Notes: generated by a model from the sequence alone, not told the origin. A stretch of 64,000 nucleotides of DNA from Sesamum alatum (GCA_034509735.1 JACGWO010000012.1:8058367-8122366); one strand, 5' to 3'. Positions 44,534 to 56,507 are shown, counted from the stretch's first letter. Numbers and translations: made by a program.

Positions 44534-46000
44534 GCCGAACCATGTCCAACAGGATTCGATTTTCTCCTTTTAGAGACACCATTCAACTGTGGTGTCCCGG
44601 GAGGTGTCCATTCAGATATTATACATTTTCTTTTAGACAATTTGAGGAACTCGGTACTAAGGTATTCACCGCCTCGGTCTGACCGTAGGACTTTAATTTT
44701 GCAGTTGATTTGATTCTCCACTTCAAGTCTGAGTTCTTTAAAACCTCTTAAGAGCTTCAGACTTGTACCTCATCAGGTAAACATAACCATACCGTGAATG
44801 ATCATCGGTAAAGGTTATGAAGTAGGAGAATCCACCTCGGGCCTGCGTCCTTAGGACAAAGCAGGCTTGCCACAGGTCTGTTGGACTTGGTCCATATAGA
44901 CGTATGTGGACACATACGTCTATATGGACCAAGTCCAACAGACCTGTGGCAAGCCTGCTTTGTCCTACAAAGGGCTTCTTGGTCATTTTCCCTTTTAGAT
45001 AGGATTCACAAGTTGGTAGCTCACTCAAGTCCCCTACCTCTAGGTTCGTTGAGTCTACCAAATCTTTCCATCCTGTCTTAGGATATGTGACCTAGCCTAG
45101 CGTGCCACAGTTGTGCGTTCCCGTTATTATCTATTTTACGTTTGTGTTGGAGAGGAGTTTGGGGCACTCCCTCTTCCAATGCCCTTTCTCACGACAATTA
45201 ATATATATGTCATATGCCCTCGACTGTTGCTTGGAGACAACCTTCCCCTTTCCTTTGCCTTTTCCCTCTTTGGCAATGGGAACACTCTTAGTGTTCGTAG
45301 CTGCTTTGACGGTTTTTTCCTTTTCTTTCTTCCTTTTCCAATGTCCGGCACCCTTGCCTTTCGTTTTGGAAGTTGAAGCACCACCAAACAATACCGAAGG
45401 CGTGGACTTTTTGGTCGTTGCCTCGTATTGCACCAACATATTGATCAACTCATGAATGCCTTTCTCAAGTGCGTTCATGTTATAGTTAACAATGAATTGG
45501 TCGACGGAGGGTGGGAGTGACTGAAGGATCACATCTATGTACGTCTCATTATCGAGGCCTGCGTTTAGGTCCTCGAGCTTTTCCACCAGGGTAAGCATTG
45601 TAACCCCGTGCTCTTGTACACAGGATCCTTCTGTTATTTGGTTCCAAGAACGGCCTTAGTTGCGACACACCTAGTTTGCCTGTCCGGGACTGCATAGCAA
45701 TTCTTAAGGCGAGCTATAATGGAAGGGACATCGTCTAGCCTTTCATATTGCTTCTGAATCTCATTCGTTATTGAAGCAAGTATGACGCTACGGACGTTCC
45801 GATTATCCTTATGCCAAGTCTCGAACGTCTCACGTTCTTCTGGCGTAGATCCTTCGGTAAGGTCCTAGGGAGAGGCTCGTCCATGATGTAGCCTTGGTTC
45901 TCGTAATCTAGGATTATCCTGAGATTGCGCAACCAGTCGTTGTAATTGGTTTCATTGATTTGTTTGTCTCAAGTATGATGGATAGTGGGTTCTTAGACAT
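44534..46000 (-). pseudogene. Copia gag-integrase fragment, element 7, protease missing
   Basis: Gag should start at 46000, but the N-terminal part is shifted; an open part (45131-45598) runs from MLTLVEKLEDL to the knuckle. The knuckle reads YINCREKGHWKREC, so its first Cys is Tyr. After ECPKLLSN the sequence jumps to QHKRKIDNN near 45140, which removes the rest of the linker, the protease and about 190 codons. Integrase then has HARLGH, CESY in place of CESC, and a palindromic insertion at 44852-44967. SDRGGEY is present, but NGVSERR reads NGVSKRR, so the catalytic Glu is Lys. RT is absent. It is cut at the left by the A LTR of element 6. Confidence 0.9.
44852..44967. repeat. Perfect palindrome, 57-bp arms, 2-bp centre, inside integrase
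   Basis: The left arm 44852-44908 is the exact reverse complement of the right arm 44911-44967, with GA at the centre. The right arm is the normal integrase sequence (VGQSRLATGLLDLVHIDVC on the minus strand). The left arm is an inverted copy of it, added just where the TDVCGP motif should continue. Confidence 0.95.
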
Positions 46001-46129
46001 TTTAAAAACAGAACGTGCGATCAGCAGAATTTAAAAGACGGAGGTTTGATAAATAATTAAATGCTTGGTCTTAGTCATTTAATGCTCCCACTATTTTATA
46101 CGAAAACACGATACTCTCAAATGTTGTTT
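46001..46129 (-). other. Stub of leader, element 7
   Basis: Only about 129 bp of leader remain between gag and a B LTR. It matches the gag-proximal leader of other copies (the atactctcaaa region) and then passes into the B LTR end TGAAGGACAAG without a PBS. Confidence 0.7.
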
Positions 46130-46788
46130 TGAAGGACAAGCGGATCCGTCCGGAGTGCGAGCGGAAGCGAGAAAGCGAGAAAAATGCGTAAATTAAATCA
46201 AATCTAATTTAAAATGCGAATCCCAAGGGTTGTGCCCTTGGGTGCTCAACCGGGCGTTCGATGTAGGATGTGTAAATATTGGAAATGAATATTAAACACA
46301 TAGGGCATAGATAAATATATATAATCAATCAAAGCGTAATAAACCGTTACCTTTGATTGTTTAGCATATGCTCCCGGCTACTTGCGTTGTTCCTTCTCCG
46401 GAATGCTCATGAAATCCAAACGTATGGATTCTCCAAAGGTGATCCACACTACACCAGAAGAAACACACGTTCTTCTTGCTAGAAAAGAACGGGTTTAAGA
46501 AGGAATCGGTTTAAGAGAAGAACACTAGGAATTAGTGCTCTCTTAAACTTACTTTGTTCTTTTTCTTGATTCAAAATCAAGTGAAGAACACAAGTGTAAG
46601 AGAGGGAGAGAGGGCCGAGAGTTGAGAGAGAGGAGAGGATTTTGTCTTCTCTTTTTCCTAGAAAAATATGAATAATGAATCACTTATGCTTGGTGTTGTA
46701 TATTCTAATATATATACATAATTAATGTGATTATTGGAATGTGTCTACGTTCATCCAAGGATTTCTAGATTCATTCCAATCAATCACC
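46130..46788 (-). mobile_element. B-subfamily LTR fragment (R/U5 side)
   Basis: On the minus strand this is the last ~660 bp of a B LTR, ending CTTGTCCTTCA at 46130. It breaks off at AATCACC (46788), where a plus-strand A LTR begins. The missing U3 part is not found on the other side of that insertion within the window. No PBS lies between it and the adjoining leader. Confidence 0.88.
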
Positions 46789-48370
46789 TGTTAGAATAGG
46801 TGACCATGTAAGCCAATTTTGGCAGGAATATGTAACCTATGTCTAGACAATTTCAGGTGTTTGATAAAACATTTATGAATAAAGAAGTGAAGATTCATAT
46901 GGCAACACTTTGTTTACGTTCATTTATATCTGCTATTACATATCTGTTTCACTACGCAAACAAAGCCCACGGACTGAGAATCGATTTTGGGGACTGGACT
47001 ACGCTTGGAGGTAGGTCCACGAAATTAGTCTTTACCGAATAGGTCCGGAAATCACCAAGTCAAGGAATCTCGAAAATGGGTACCGAGATTCCCTTGAGAC
47101 TTGCACTAACCATCTGCTGTCGTATTTCATCGACGGGTGACGAAGGTCGTCTAAGCAGTGTTAGTGGGTTAGCATGCTAGGAAGCAGCTGACTGAGGTGA
47201 CTCGCGGGAACCGTCTTACGAAGGAGCTTGAGTATGGTCAGCAAGGTACGACGTGTATTCCCGGTTCCACGGTACAGGTCAAGTCCTTTGACTTGAGGAA
47301 CTACTGAGTTTACCTGTACATCAGGTCTTGTATCTTAGATATGGTGAGAGATTGCCAAAATACTCTTGAGTAGTCATAAGCCATGTCTAGTGCAGCTCTG
47401 GTGTACAGCGTGACAGTAATGTCCAAGAAAGGATCTGTCTCCTGTCAAAAGGCATTGACAGTTGAGTCTCATGTATGCTCTGTGTCTTGTTCCTAAAATC
47501 TGTGGCCACAGTAACTGAACAGAAGGGAAGGTTTCCCTTGCGGCGTTTAGTAAAGACAGACCGACACTTAGGTCTAAAATGGGTACCTGCATTTTCCGTG
47601 CCCTAGACCCTAAGTGATGAGACCGAAGACAGAAGGAAAAGTGTACTGTTAGAACCTAAATGTTCATCCCCGAATATTTCACCTAGTCTCTAGTCCCATG
47701 GACCGTTGCTAGATGGCCACCCATGGTAACGGACGGATTCTAGGAATCAGACCAAGTCTAGCTGAAAGGTGAACCTAAAGAGTCACACACTATCCACACA
47801 CACACACTTAGTATTTAATTTGGAATTAAATATTGGGATAAAGGAATGATTAAATTGGATTTAATCGGGTCCTATATTTTCTGGGAGAATTAATTCCTTC
47901 TATTTGATAAAGGGAATTAAATTAATAAATTAGATTTATTAAGGGAATCAATTTAATGGGCCTAGAATAAATATTAATATTCATTTATTATATTTATTTG
48001 GCCTTTTGGAATAATTAATAGGATTTAAATATTCCATTAAATTAAATTAATGGTTGAGATTTAATGGGAGAGATGAAAGGCTAGGATTGAATTTGACAAG
48101 GTCAAATTCTACTTTTGACTAGGTCAAAATCCTAGTCAAATTAAGCTTCTAAAGAGTTGGAGTTTAAAGAGGATTAAACTCCTCCTCTATATAAACCCCT
48201 AGCCTTGCACCTTTTGAAGGATGATGAAATTCCAACACACACACCATTCTCTCCCTCTCCCCTCTCGTCCGCCCCCTCTCTCCCTTAGCAAGAAAATAAT
48301 TCTTGTTCTTTTGTTCTTGGAACATTAGAACATTGATGAATCATGCCGTTAATTCATAACGTGTTGTTCA
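46789..48370 (+). mobile_element. A-subfamily LTR, 3' part lost to a second A LTR
   Basis: The LTR starts TGTTAGAATAGGTGACC and matches the other A LTRs to about position 1582, including a TATATAAA box (48188-48195) and the CCATGG hairpin (near 47697-47727). At 48371 a second A LTR starts in the same direction. The last ~400 bp are not found in the window. Confidence 0.9.
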
Positions 48371-50362
48371 TGTTAGAATAGGTGACCATGTAAGCCAATT
48401 TTGGCAAGAATATGTAACATATGTCTAAACAATTTTTTGGTATTTGATAAAATATTTATGAATAAAGAAGTAAAATTCATATGGCAATACCTTGTTTACG
48501 TTCACTTATATCTGCATTTACATTTCTGTTCACTACGCAAACAAAGCCCACGGACTGAGAAACGATTTCGGGGACTGGGACTACGATTGGAAGTCGGTCC
48601 ATGAAATCAGTCTTACCGAATCAGTCCGGAAATCTCCAAGTCAAGGAATCCCGAAAATGGGTACCGGGATTCCCTTTGAGACTTGCACTAAGCATCTGCT
48701 GTCGTATTTCATCGACGGGTGACGAAGGTCGTCTAAGCAGTGTTAGTAGGTCAGCATGCTAGGAAGCAGCTGACTGAGGTGACTCACGGGAACCGTCTTA
48801 CGGAGGACCTTGAGTATGGTCAGCAAGGTATGACGTGTTTCCCGGTTCCAACGGTACAGGTCAAGTCCTTTGACTTGAGGAACTGTTGAGTTTACCTGTG
48901 CATCAGGTCTGTATCTTAGATATGGTGAGAGAGTTGCCAAAATAACTCTTGAGTAGTCATAAGCCATGTCTAGTGCAGCTCGGAATGTACAGAGTGACAG
49001 TAGTTTCCAAGAAAGGATCTGTCTCCTGTCAAAAGGTATTGACAGTTGAGTCTCATATATGCTCTGTGTCTTGTCTCTGAAATCTGTGGCCACAGTGACT
49101 GAACAGAAGGGAAAGGTTTCCCTTGCGGCGTTTAGTAAGGACAGACCGACACTTAGGTCCAAAATGGGTACCTGCTTTTCCCGTGCCCTAGACTCTAAGT
49201 GATGAGACCGAAGACAGAAGGACAGTGTACTGTTAGAGCCTAAATTTTCATTCCCCCAATAATTCACCTAGTCTCTAGTGCCATGGACCGTTGCTAGATG
49301 GCCACCCATGGTAACGGACGGATTCTAGGATCCGACCAAGTCTAGCTGAATGGTGAACCTAAAGAGTCACACACTATCCACACACAGTTAGTATTTAATT
49401 TGGAATTAAATATTGGAGTAAAGGAATGATTAAATTAGATTTAATCGGGTCCATATTTTCTTGGAGAAATTAATTCGTTCTATTTGATAAAGGGAATTAA
49501 ATTAATAAATAGGATTTATTAAAGGATTGATTTAATGGGCTTAGAGTAAATATTAATATTTATTTATTATATTTATTCTTTTAGCCTTTTGGAATATTTA
49601 ATGGGATTTAAATATTTCATTAAATTAAAATCAACGGTTGAGATGGAAAGGGGAGATGGAAGGCTAGGATTTGTTTGACTAGGTCAAACACTAGTTTGAC
49701 TAGGACTTTGACTAGGTCAAAATCCTAGACAAATTAGAGTTCTTAGAGTAGGAGTTTTAAGAGAGGATTAAACTCCTCCTCTATAAATACCTCTAGCTTC
49801 CAACTTTTTGAAGGATGATGATTCTTGAAATCACACACACACAACACACACTCCCCCTCTCCTACATCTCGTCCGCCCTTCTCTCTCTCACTCTCCAAAA
49901 AATTATTTCTTGTTCTTTTGTTCTTGGAACATTAGAACTAAGGAAGATTAGTCCCGTTAATTCATAACGTGTGATTGATCTATCCTCTCAAAAAATATTT
50001 GTTCGTTGCTAGCACGACGTGCAAGATACGTGGGTGGATCGTCTGTCACGATTTGGAGGGTCTCAAGAACGAGATCTTGGTGCAAAATGGGAACAATGCG
50101 TGTAGCCGTTGAAGACGAAAATGACAACGCCTAGGTCTCGGTTTACGTTTTCGCCTCTTTTTAGTTTTTCAACCCTATGGCCTCCATGATTGCTTACATG
50201 TTATTTATTCATGAGATACACCGAACACCCGGGAAATTTCAAGGGCACACCCCTTGAAACGTGTTCTTTAATTTAAAAGCATGTTTTAAATTCCGCTATT
50301 TTATTTTATACCGCGCTTCCGCATTCGCGCAATTTTCCCGGGACGATCCACATATTCTTTCA
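48371..50362 (+). mobile_element. A-subfamily 5' LTR of element 8, intact
   Basis: The 1992-bp unit runs from TGTTAGAATAGG to CTTTCA, followed by a PBS. Hairpins GTCG/CGAC (48701-48716) and GACGA/TCGTC (48721-48733) and the perfect 7-bp hairpin TCAAGTC/GACTTGA (48861-48878) are all present. The CCATGG hairpin is near 49281-49311. It lies inside the A LTR that starts at 46789. Confidence 0.94.
49782..49789 (+). promoter_or_regulatory. Probable TATA box of element 8
   Basis: TATAAATA at the same LTR position as the TATA motifs of the other A copies, about 1.41 kb into the LTR. Confidence 0.6.
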
Positions 50363-50363
50363 G

Positions 50364-50383
50364 TGGTATCAGAGCCCGGTTCG
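50364..50383 (+). other. Primer binding site of element 8
   Basis: TGGTATCAGAGCCCGGTTCG, one base after the LTR end; unchanged from the family consensus seen here. Confidence 0.93.
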
Positions 50384-52634
50384 GTGTATAAACCTAGGGT
50401 TTATGTGCGTTTTAAGCATGAAACGTGGTTTTGGCATGTTTTAATTAAATCTTGATTTTCTTGATTATTAAAAGCATGTCGTTTTATTGCTTTCAATTCG
50501 TGTGAATCTCTGCAAATTGGTATTTTTCTATTTTTCCTGGGAAACGGGCTGAAAAAATTGAACGGAAAACAAGAAACACCGCAACCGGCCAGCGGGAGGG
50601 TTGGCCCCACGCAGCCATGGCTGCCGGCAGGGCAGACGCGGGCAGGCAAGGGAAGCATGCGGGCGCCCGCCAAGCCGATCGCGCAGGGCAGCGCAGCCAG
50701 GGTGGCTGCGCGCAGGCGCGCACGCAAGGCGGCGCCTCCAGGCGCGCGCGCACGCAGACGACGGTGTCTGCGTGCGCGCGCGCGGTTGCACGGACGAGCA
50801 CCAGGCGGCGCCGCCAGGCGCGCGCGCACGTAGACGAAGGTGTCTGCGCGCGCGCGCGCCCGCCAGTTGCGCCTAGTGTGCATCTGCGCGCACACTACGC
50901 AGGCGCAGGAGCGCGGCTGGCAACCAGCAGGCTAGCGCGCGCGAGCAGGGAAGCCTGCGCGCGCAACGGCCTGCCGGAACACCAGGCGCGCAGCATGCTG
51001 CGGCCAGGCGCGCGCGCAGGGGCGGCAGGCTGAGCCTGCTGCCCTGTACGCACGCCGGCAGGCCGCTGCCGGTGGCGGCGGCGGCCGGGGCTGCAGCTAG
51101 GGTTTTAAACCCTAGTATTGTTTTCTTTTTTATTTTTTTAATTTATTTTCAGTTTTAATTTTGAATTAATTCTGAAAATTTCGTTTTTGGGTTCAATTTT
51201 GCCTAATTTTCTAAAGGCATTATTTTAGGAGTAAAATATATTGGATTTGGAATCCCGGGGTTATTTTACTTAAAATAATGAGGAAAGGTTTTCCTAAAAC
51301 GAGAAAATACTGTTACCAATATTTGTGTTTTATTTTTCACACGTTACGCACATGTTCATTTATTTCTTATCTTGAATGATTATGATTGGAAATCATGAAT
51401 TGTTGGTATATTGTAATTATGTGATTAGATCATGTGATTATGTGTGTTGGATGGAAATGGATGATCACGAGCCCTAGACCGAATGTATGGTTTAATTTTC
51501 TGTTGGGCCTGTGTGCCTCTTTTACTGCTTTCTCCTTCTCTCTTTCTAGTTGCCTTAGAATAATAAGGCATTCTACCTCCCTCCTTATGTACTCCCCCCG
51601 GGTTTTCGCTGGGGTTTCTATTTTAATATGTAATGAGAGTAGATTTGGAGTGAGGTTTCTATTTTTGTAATTGGTGGAGAAGAAGGAAGGACCACATGGA
51701 GAGCCCAGACGGGAGGTCCCTTGAAGTTTTCCATGAAGTGAAGAAAGAGAAAAGAGACCAAGGCCCATCAACATGATGATTGGGTTACTATTAATGTAAT
51801 AGTATAGGACCAACCCTAGATTGACCATAGATCCACTGCGGGCTCAGTTGGTTGCATAGGATTCGGGCTCGTGATCATCCAACAGCGGCGTGCTAGGCTG
51901 TAATTTTGCATGTGGTTATTATGATGGATGAATGGGTTTTTTTATTTATCATATAACTGCTATGGATGGTTTAATTTACGCATTATGGATGAATGTGTGA
52001 ATGTTTATTTATTATGAGATCTCGGTCATTTACTACTCTCACATTGGTTGGACCAATGTTGAAATATTAGACCCTAGACAAAATGGACATGAACTCTAGG
52101 AGTTTGTCCATGCCTTCCAATCCATGACATAGTGAGGAAGCTGTTTTAGCTCAATAGCGTGGTCTCACGAGTCGTGGCACGTTTTTGTATTTAAAAGAAG
52201 CTGCACTATGTCATGAACGAAAAATGGGCTGCTGTTACCTGTCTTACGAGTCGTGGGGTTACCAGTGGGTCTGTGACTCGGTTGATTAGGTTGGGTCTAA
52301 CACCCAATTAGCATGATTCGCTTGGAGTCCTCGGGATCATGTGAAAGGGTGAGGCAATAATCTTGGGAATCTCGTGGAATGAGAATGGTATGGAATACCT
52401 CCCACGGGATCTTTTCCATGCGAATCGTAAAAGCGGGGTATGGAAAAAATCGCTGTGGATCCCAAGCCCACTAGGAAAGGATTTCCCAAAAATCACGTTT
52501 GAGAGTACCGTGTTTTCGTATAAATAGTGGGAGCATTAAATGACTAAAGTCCATGCATTTAATTGTTTTTTATCAAACCACCGTCTTTTATTTTCTGCTG
52601 ATCACGCGCTGTTTTGTAAAATGTAGATTTTAAA
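50384..52634 (+). other. Full-length leader of element 8
   Basis: The leader is 2.25 kb. Its CG-rich block (50580-51095) contains repeated CAGGCGCGCGCGCACG units and a perfect 18-bp hairpin (50742-50783). Later parts carry the conserved hairpin (51830-51853, one mismatch) and palindromes CACGAGTCGTG (52166-52176) and TACGAGTCGTG (52245-52255). Long Arg/Ala-rich frames over the CG-rich block are composition artefacts. Confidence 0.8.
50742..50783 (+). promoter_or_regulatory. Perfect 18-bp hairpin in the CG-rich leader
   Basis: Arm GCGCGCGCGCACGCAGAC (50742-50759) pairs exactly with 50766-50783 around a 6-nt loop GACGGT. A second, imperfect copy follows near 50820-50862, and a related one is in element 2 near 14728-14761. 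It would be very stable in RNA. Confidence 0.7.
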
Positions 52635-55600
52635 ATGTCTAAGAACCCACTTTCAACCATTCTTGAGACAAACAAATTCAATGGAACAAATTACAATGAC
52701 TAGTTGCGAAATCTAAGGATAGTCCTAGATTACGAAAACCAAGGCTACGTCATGGACGAGCCTCTCCCTAGGACCTTGCCGGAAGGATCCACCGCTAGAA
52801 GAACGTGAGACGTTCGAGACTTGGCATAAGGATAACCGGAAGGTCCATAGCATCATACTTGTTTCGATGACGAATGAGATTCAGAAGCAATATGAAAGGC
52901 TAGACAACGTCGCTTCCATAATGGCTCGCCTTACAGATTGCTATGCAGTCCCAGACCGGCATACTAGGTATGTCGCGACCAAGGCGTTCTTTGGAACTAA
53001 AATGACAGAAGGATCCTCTGTACAAGAGCACGGGGTTAAAATGCTTACCCTGGTGGAAAAGCTTGAGGACCTAAAGGCAGGTCTCGATAATGAAACGTAC
53101 ATAGATGTGATCCTTCAGTCACTCCCACCCTCCTTTGACCAATTTATCGTCAACTACAACATGAACGCACTTGAGAAGGGCATTCATGAGTTGATCAATA
53201 TGTTGGTGCAATACGAGGGCAACGACTAAGAAGTCCACGCCTTCGGTATTGTTTGGAGGTGCTTCAACTTCCAAAATGAAAGGCAAAGGTGCCGGACGTT
53301 GGAAAAAGAAGAAAGTGAAGGGAAAGGCCGTCAAAGCTGCTACGAACACTAAGAGTGTTCCCATTGCCAATGAGGGGAAAGCCAAAGGAAAGGGAAAGGT
53401 TGTCTCCAAGCAACAGTCGAAGGCATATGACATATGTATCAACTGCCGTGAGAAAGGGCATTGGAAGAGAGAGTGCCCCAAACTCTTCTCGAACCAAGGT
53501 TTTTTTGTGATTGAGGTTAACATGGTCACTAATTCTGCCACTTGGGTATTAGATACCGGCTGTGGAGCTCACATATGCAATGACTTTCAGGTGCTGAAAA
53601 CAAGCAGAAAACTGGGTAGCGGGGACATGATCCTAAAGCTTGGGAATGGCAAGGCCATCTCGGCAGAAGAAGTAGGATCCGCCACTCTAGTGATTAGTGA
53701 TAGCATTATCATAGAATTAGAGAAAGTTTATTTTGTACCTAGTATGACTAAAAACATCATTTCCATTCCATTGTTGGACAATAGTGGTTATGAGTTTAGA
53801 ATTAATAAAAAATTACTTTTATTTGATGAGGTGTGGAATTGCTCATCTGCTTGGTACATTAAATAACGGGCTCTATATCTTGCAACAAACGAACTTCGTT
53901 CTTAACGCTCAACACAAACAAAAATTAGGTAATAACGGGAATGCACGACTGTGGCACGCTAGGCTAGGTCACATATCCCAAGATAAGATGAAAAGGTTGG
54001 TAGACTCAAAAAAACCTAGAGGTTGGGGACTTGGGTGATCTTCCAACCTGCCTAAGAGGGAAAATGACTAAGAAGCCCTTGTAGGACAAAGCAGGCTTGC
54101 CACAGGTCTGTTGGATTTGGTCCATACAGACGTATGTGGACCACTAAGGACGCAGGCCCCAGGTGGGTTCTCCTACTTCATAACCTTTACCGATGATCAT
54201 TCACGGTATGGTTTATGTTTACCTAATGAGGTAGAAGTCTGAAGCTCTTGAGAGGTTTAAAGAATTCAGACTTGAAGTGGAGAACCAGACCAACTGCAAA
54301 ATTAAAGTCCTACGGTCAGACCGAGATGGTGAATACCTTAGTACCGAGTTCCTAGATTATCTAAAAGAACATGGTATAATATCAGAATGGACACCTCCCG
54401 GAACACCGCAATTAAATGGTGTCTCTGAAAGGAGGAATCGAACCCTGTTGGACATGGTTCGGTCGATGATGAGTTTTACCAAATTGCCCTTATCCTTTTG
54501 GGGCTATGCACTAGAAACGGCAGCCAAATTGTTGAATTTGGCGCCTACCAGTGCATTGACCCAAACGCCATATGAGATATGGCACGGCAAGCCTGCGTCC
54601 TACAACTACTTGAAAGTGTGGGGTAGCCCTGCATACGTCAAGAGGTTAGTGGGAGATAAGCTAGAATCCAGGTCTAGCTTATGTAGGTTCGTTGGATACC
54701 ATAAAGAAACTGCAGGTTATTACTTTCATGACCCCTTGGAACAAAAGATATTTGTTTCAAGGAATGCAGTATTCTTGGAGCAAGGCTTCCCGGAGGATAT
54801 CCAACCAGATGAGCTGATCCTTGAGGAATCAAGTGATGGAATACAGCCATCAGAGGTAGCCGCGGAACCCTCACTTAGAGGATTCAAGATAGACAACCGA
54901 AGGGCTGACCAACCTCGAGGAGTCAAACATGCTAGGCATGAAAGACAACCTCAGGAACGGCCAGCCTCGTTCCCTGAACCGCCAGTCAGCGCCCACAGTC
55001 ACCACTAACGTTCCCGTTCTCCGTAGGTCCACTAGAGAGTCCAGACCTCCAGTGAGATATGGCTTTCTAGGAGCTACCGATCTTTTGGATAACGATCCTA
55101 AGACATACAGAGAAGCGATGTCTGACATCGACTCCGGGAAATGGCTTGAGCCCATGAAAACCGAAATGGACTCCATGAGCGAGAACCAAGTGTGGAGACT
55201 ACAAGCGCAAACTTGGCGTTGATGGAGAAGTCACAACCTTTAAGGCTAGGCTTGTAGCTAAGGGATACACTCAACGACCCGGGGTCGATTTTGAGGATAC
55301 CTACTCGCCAGTAGCCATGGCTAAGTCCATTCGAATCCTGCTCGCCATAGCAGCATGGTATGACTATGAGATATGACAGATGGACGTGAAAACGGCCTTC
55401 CTCAACGGTTTCATTGAAAAAGAGATCTATATGAATCAGCAGGAGGGTTTCACGGTCACTGGAGAAGAATAGAAAGTCTGTCGTCTCCAGAAGTCCATCT
55501 GTGGCCTCAAAACAAGCATCCCGAAGTTGGAACATTTGATTTGATGAAGTAATACGGCGTTATGACTTCATCAAGAACGAATCCGACCCTTGTGTATACA

Positions 55601-56507
55601 AGAAGGTCAGTGGGAGCTCAATAGTGTTCCTAGTGCTTTATGTGGATGACATTCTACTCATTGGTAATGACGTTAGAATGTTAGGAAACACAAAAGCATG
55701 GTTGTCAACCCAGTTTTCCATGAAGGACTTGGGTGAAGCCTCCTACATCCTAGGCATCCAGATTGTCAGGGACAGATCTAAAACGATGTTAGGACTCACC
55801 CAAAACTCGTACATGGAGAAAGTCCTAAAGAGATACCGAATGGACAACTCCAAACGAGGATTCCTTCCCATGAGGCATGGGATCAAGTTGTCCAAGAAAC
55901 AGTCCCCACAGACTGATGAGGAACTTGAAAGGATGAAAGTCATCCCCTATGCTTCTGCCGTAGGTAGCATCCAATATGCGGTCCACTGCACTAGGCCTGA
56001 CATTGCGTACGCTTTAAGCGTAACAAGCAGATATCAGTCCTGCGCAGGAGAGGCACATTGGAATGCTGTTAAGGGCATCCTTAAGTACCTAAGGAGGACT
56101 AAGGAAATGTTCCTTTTCTATGGCAATGGAGAGATGATCCTGGAAGGCTTTAGCTACGCTAGCTTCCAGTCTGATGATGATGATGCCAAGTCTCAATCGG
56201 GTTACGTATTCAAGCTCAATGGAGGAGTAGTGGCTTGGAAAAGTTCCAAGCAACCAACCACTGCTAACTCCACTACAGAGGCTGAATACATAGCAGCTTC
56301 AGAAGCTGCTAAGGAAGCGGTTTGGATGAGAAACTACATCCAAGAGTTGGGTGTGGCGCCTAGCATCGCCGAGCCTGTTGTCATCTTTTGTGATAACAAC
56401 GGTGCAATAGCGCAAGCAAAGGAACCGAGATCTCATCATCGTTCCAGACACATTCTTAGACGCTACCATCTTCTTAGAGAAATGGTAGGAAGAGGTGACG
56501 TTCGGAT
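52635..56507 (+). pseudogene. Copia gag-pol polyprotein, element 8, cut in RNase H
   Basis: Gag starts at 52635 but has a stop in NYNDWLRN (TGG to TAG) and a frameshift near 52790. It is then open for 120 codons (52867-53229). The knuckle CINCREKGHWKREC (near 53440), protease DTGCGAHIC (near 53555), integrase HARLGH (53955) and SDRDGEY...NGVSERR (D-35-E kept) are recognisable; CESC and nearby codons are lost near 54050. A 47-bp deletion near 55199 removes the VDPPKGVKPVGCKWVY segment at the start of RT. RT has stops near 55375 and 55471 but keeps YVDDILL. RNase H is open with D-E-D residues (one GFSDASF Asp is Tyr) and is cut at 56507 by a minus-strand A LTR. Confidence 0.93.

Noticed and set aside
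50401..51033. Frames of up to 164 codons in the element 8 leader
   Set aside because: Composition artefact; the same leader in element 6 does not keep the frames.
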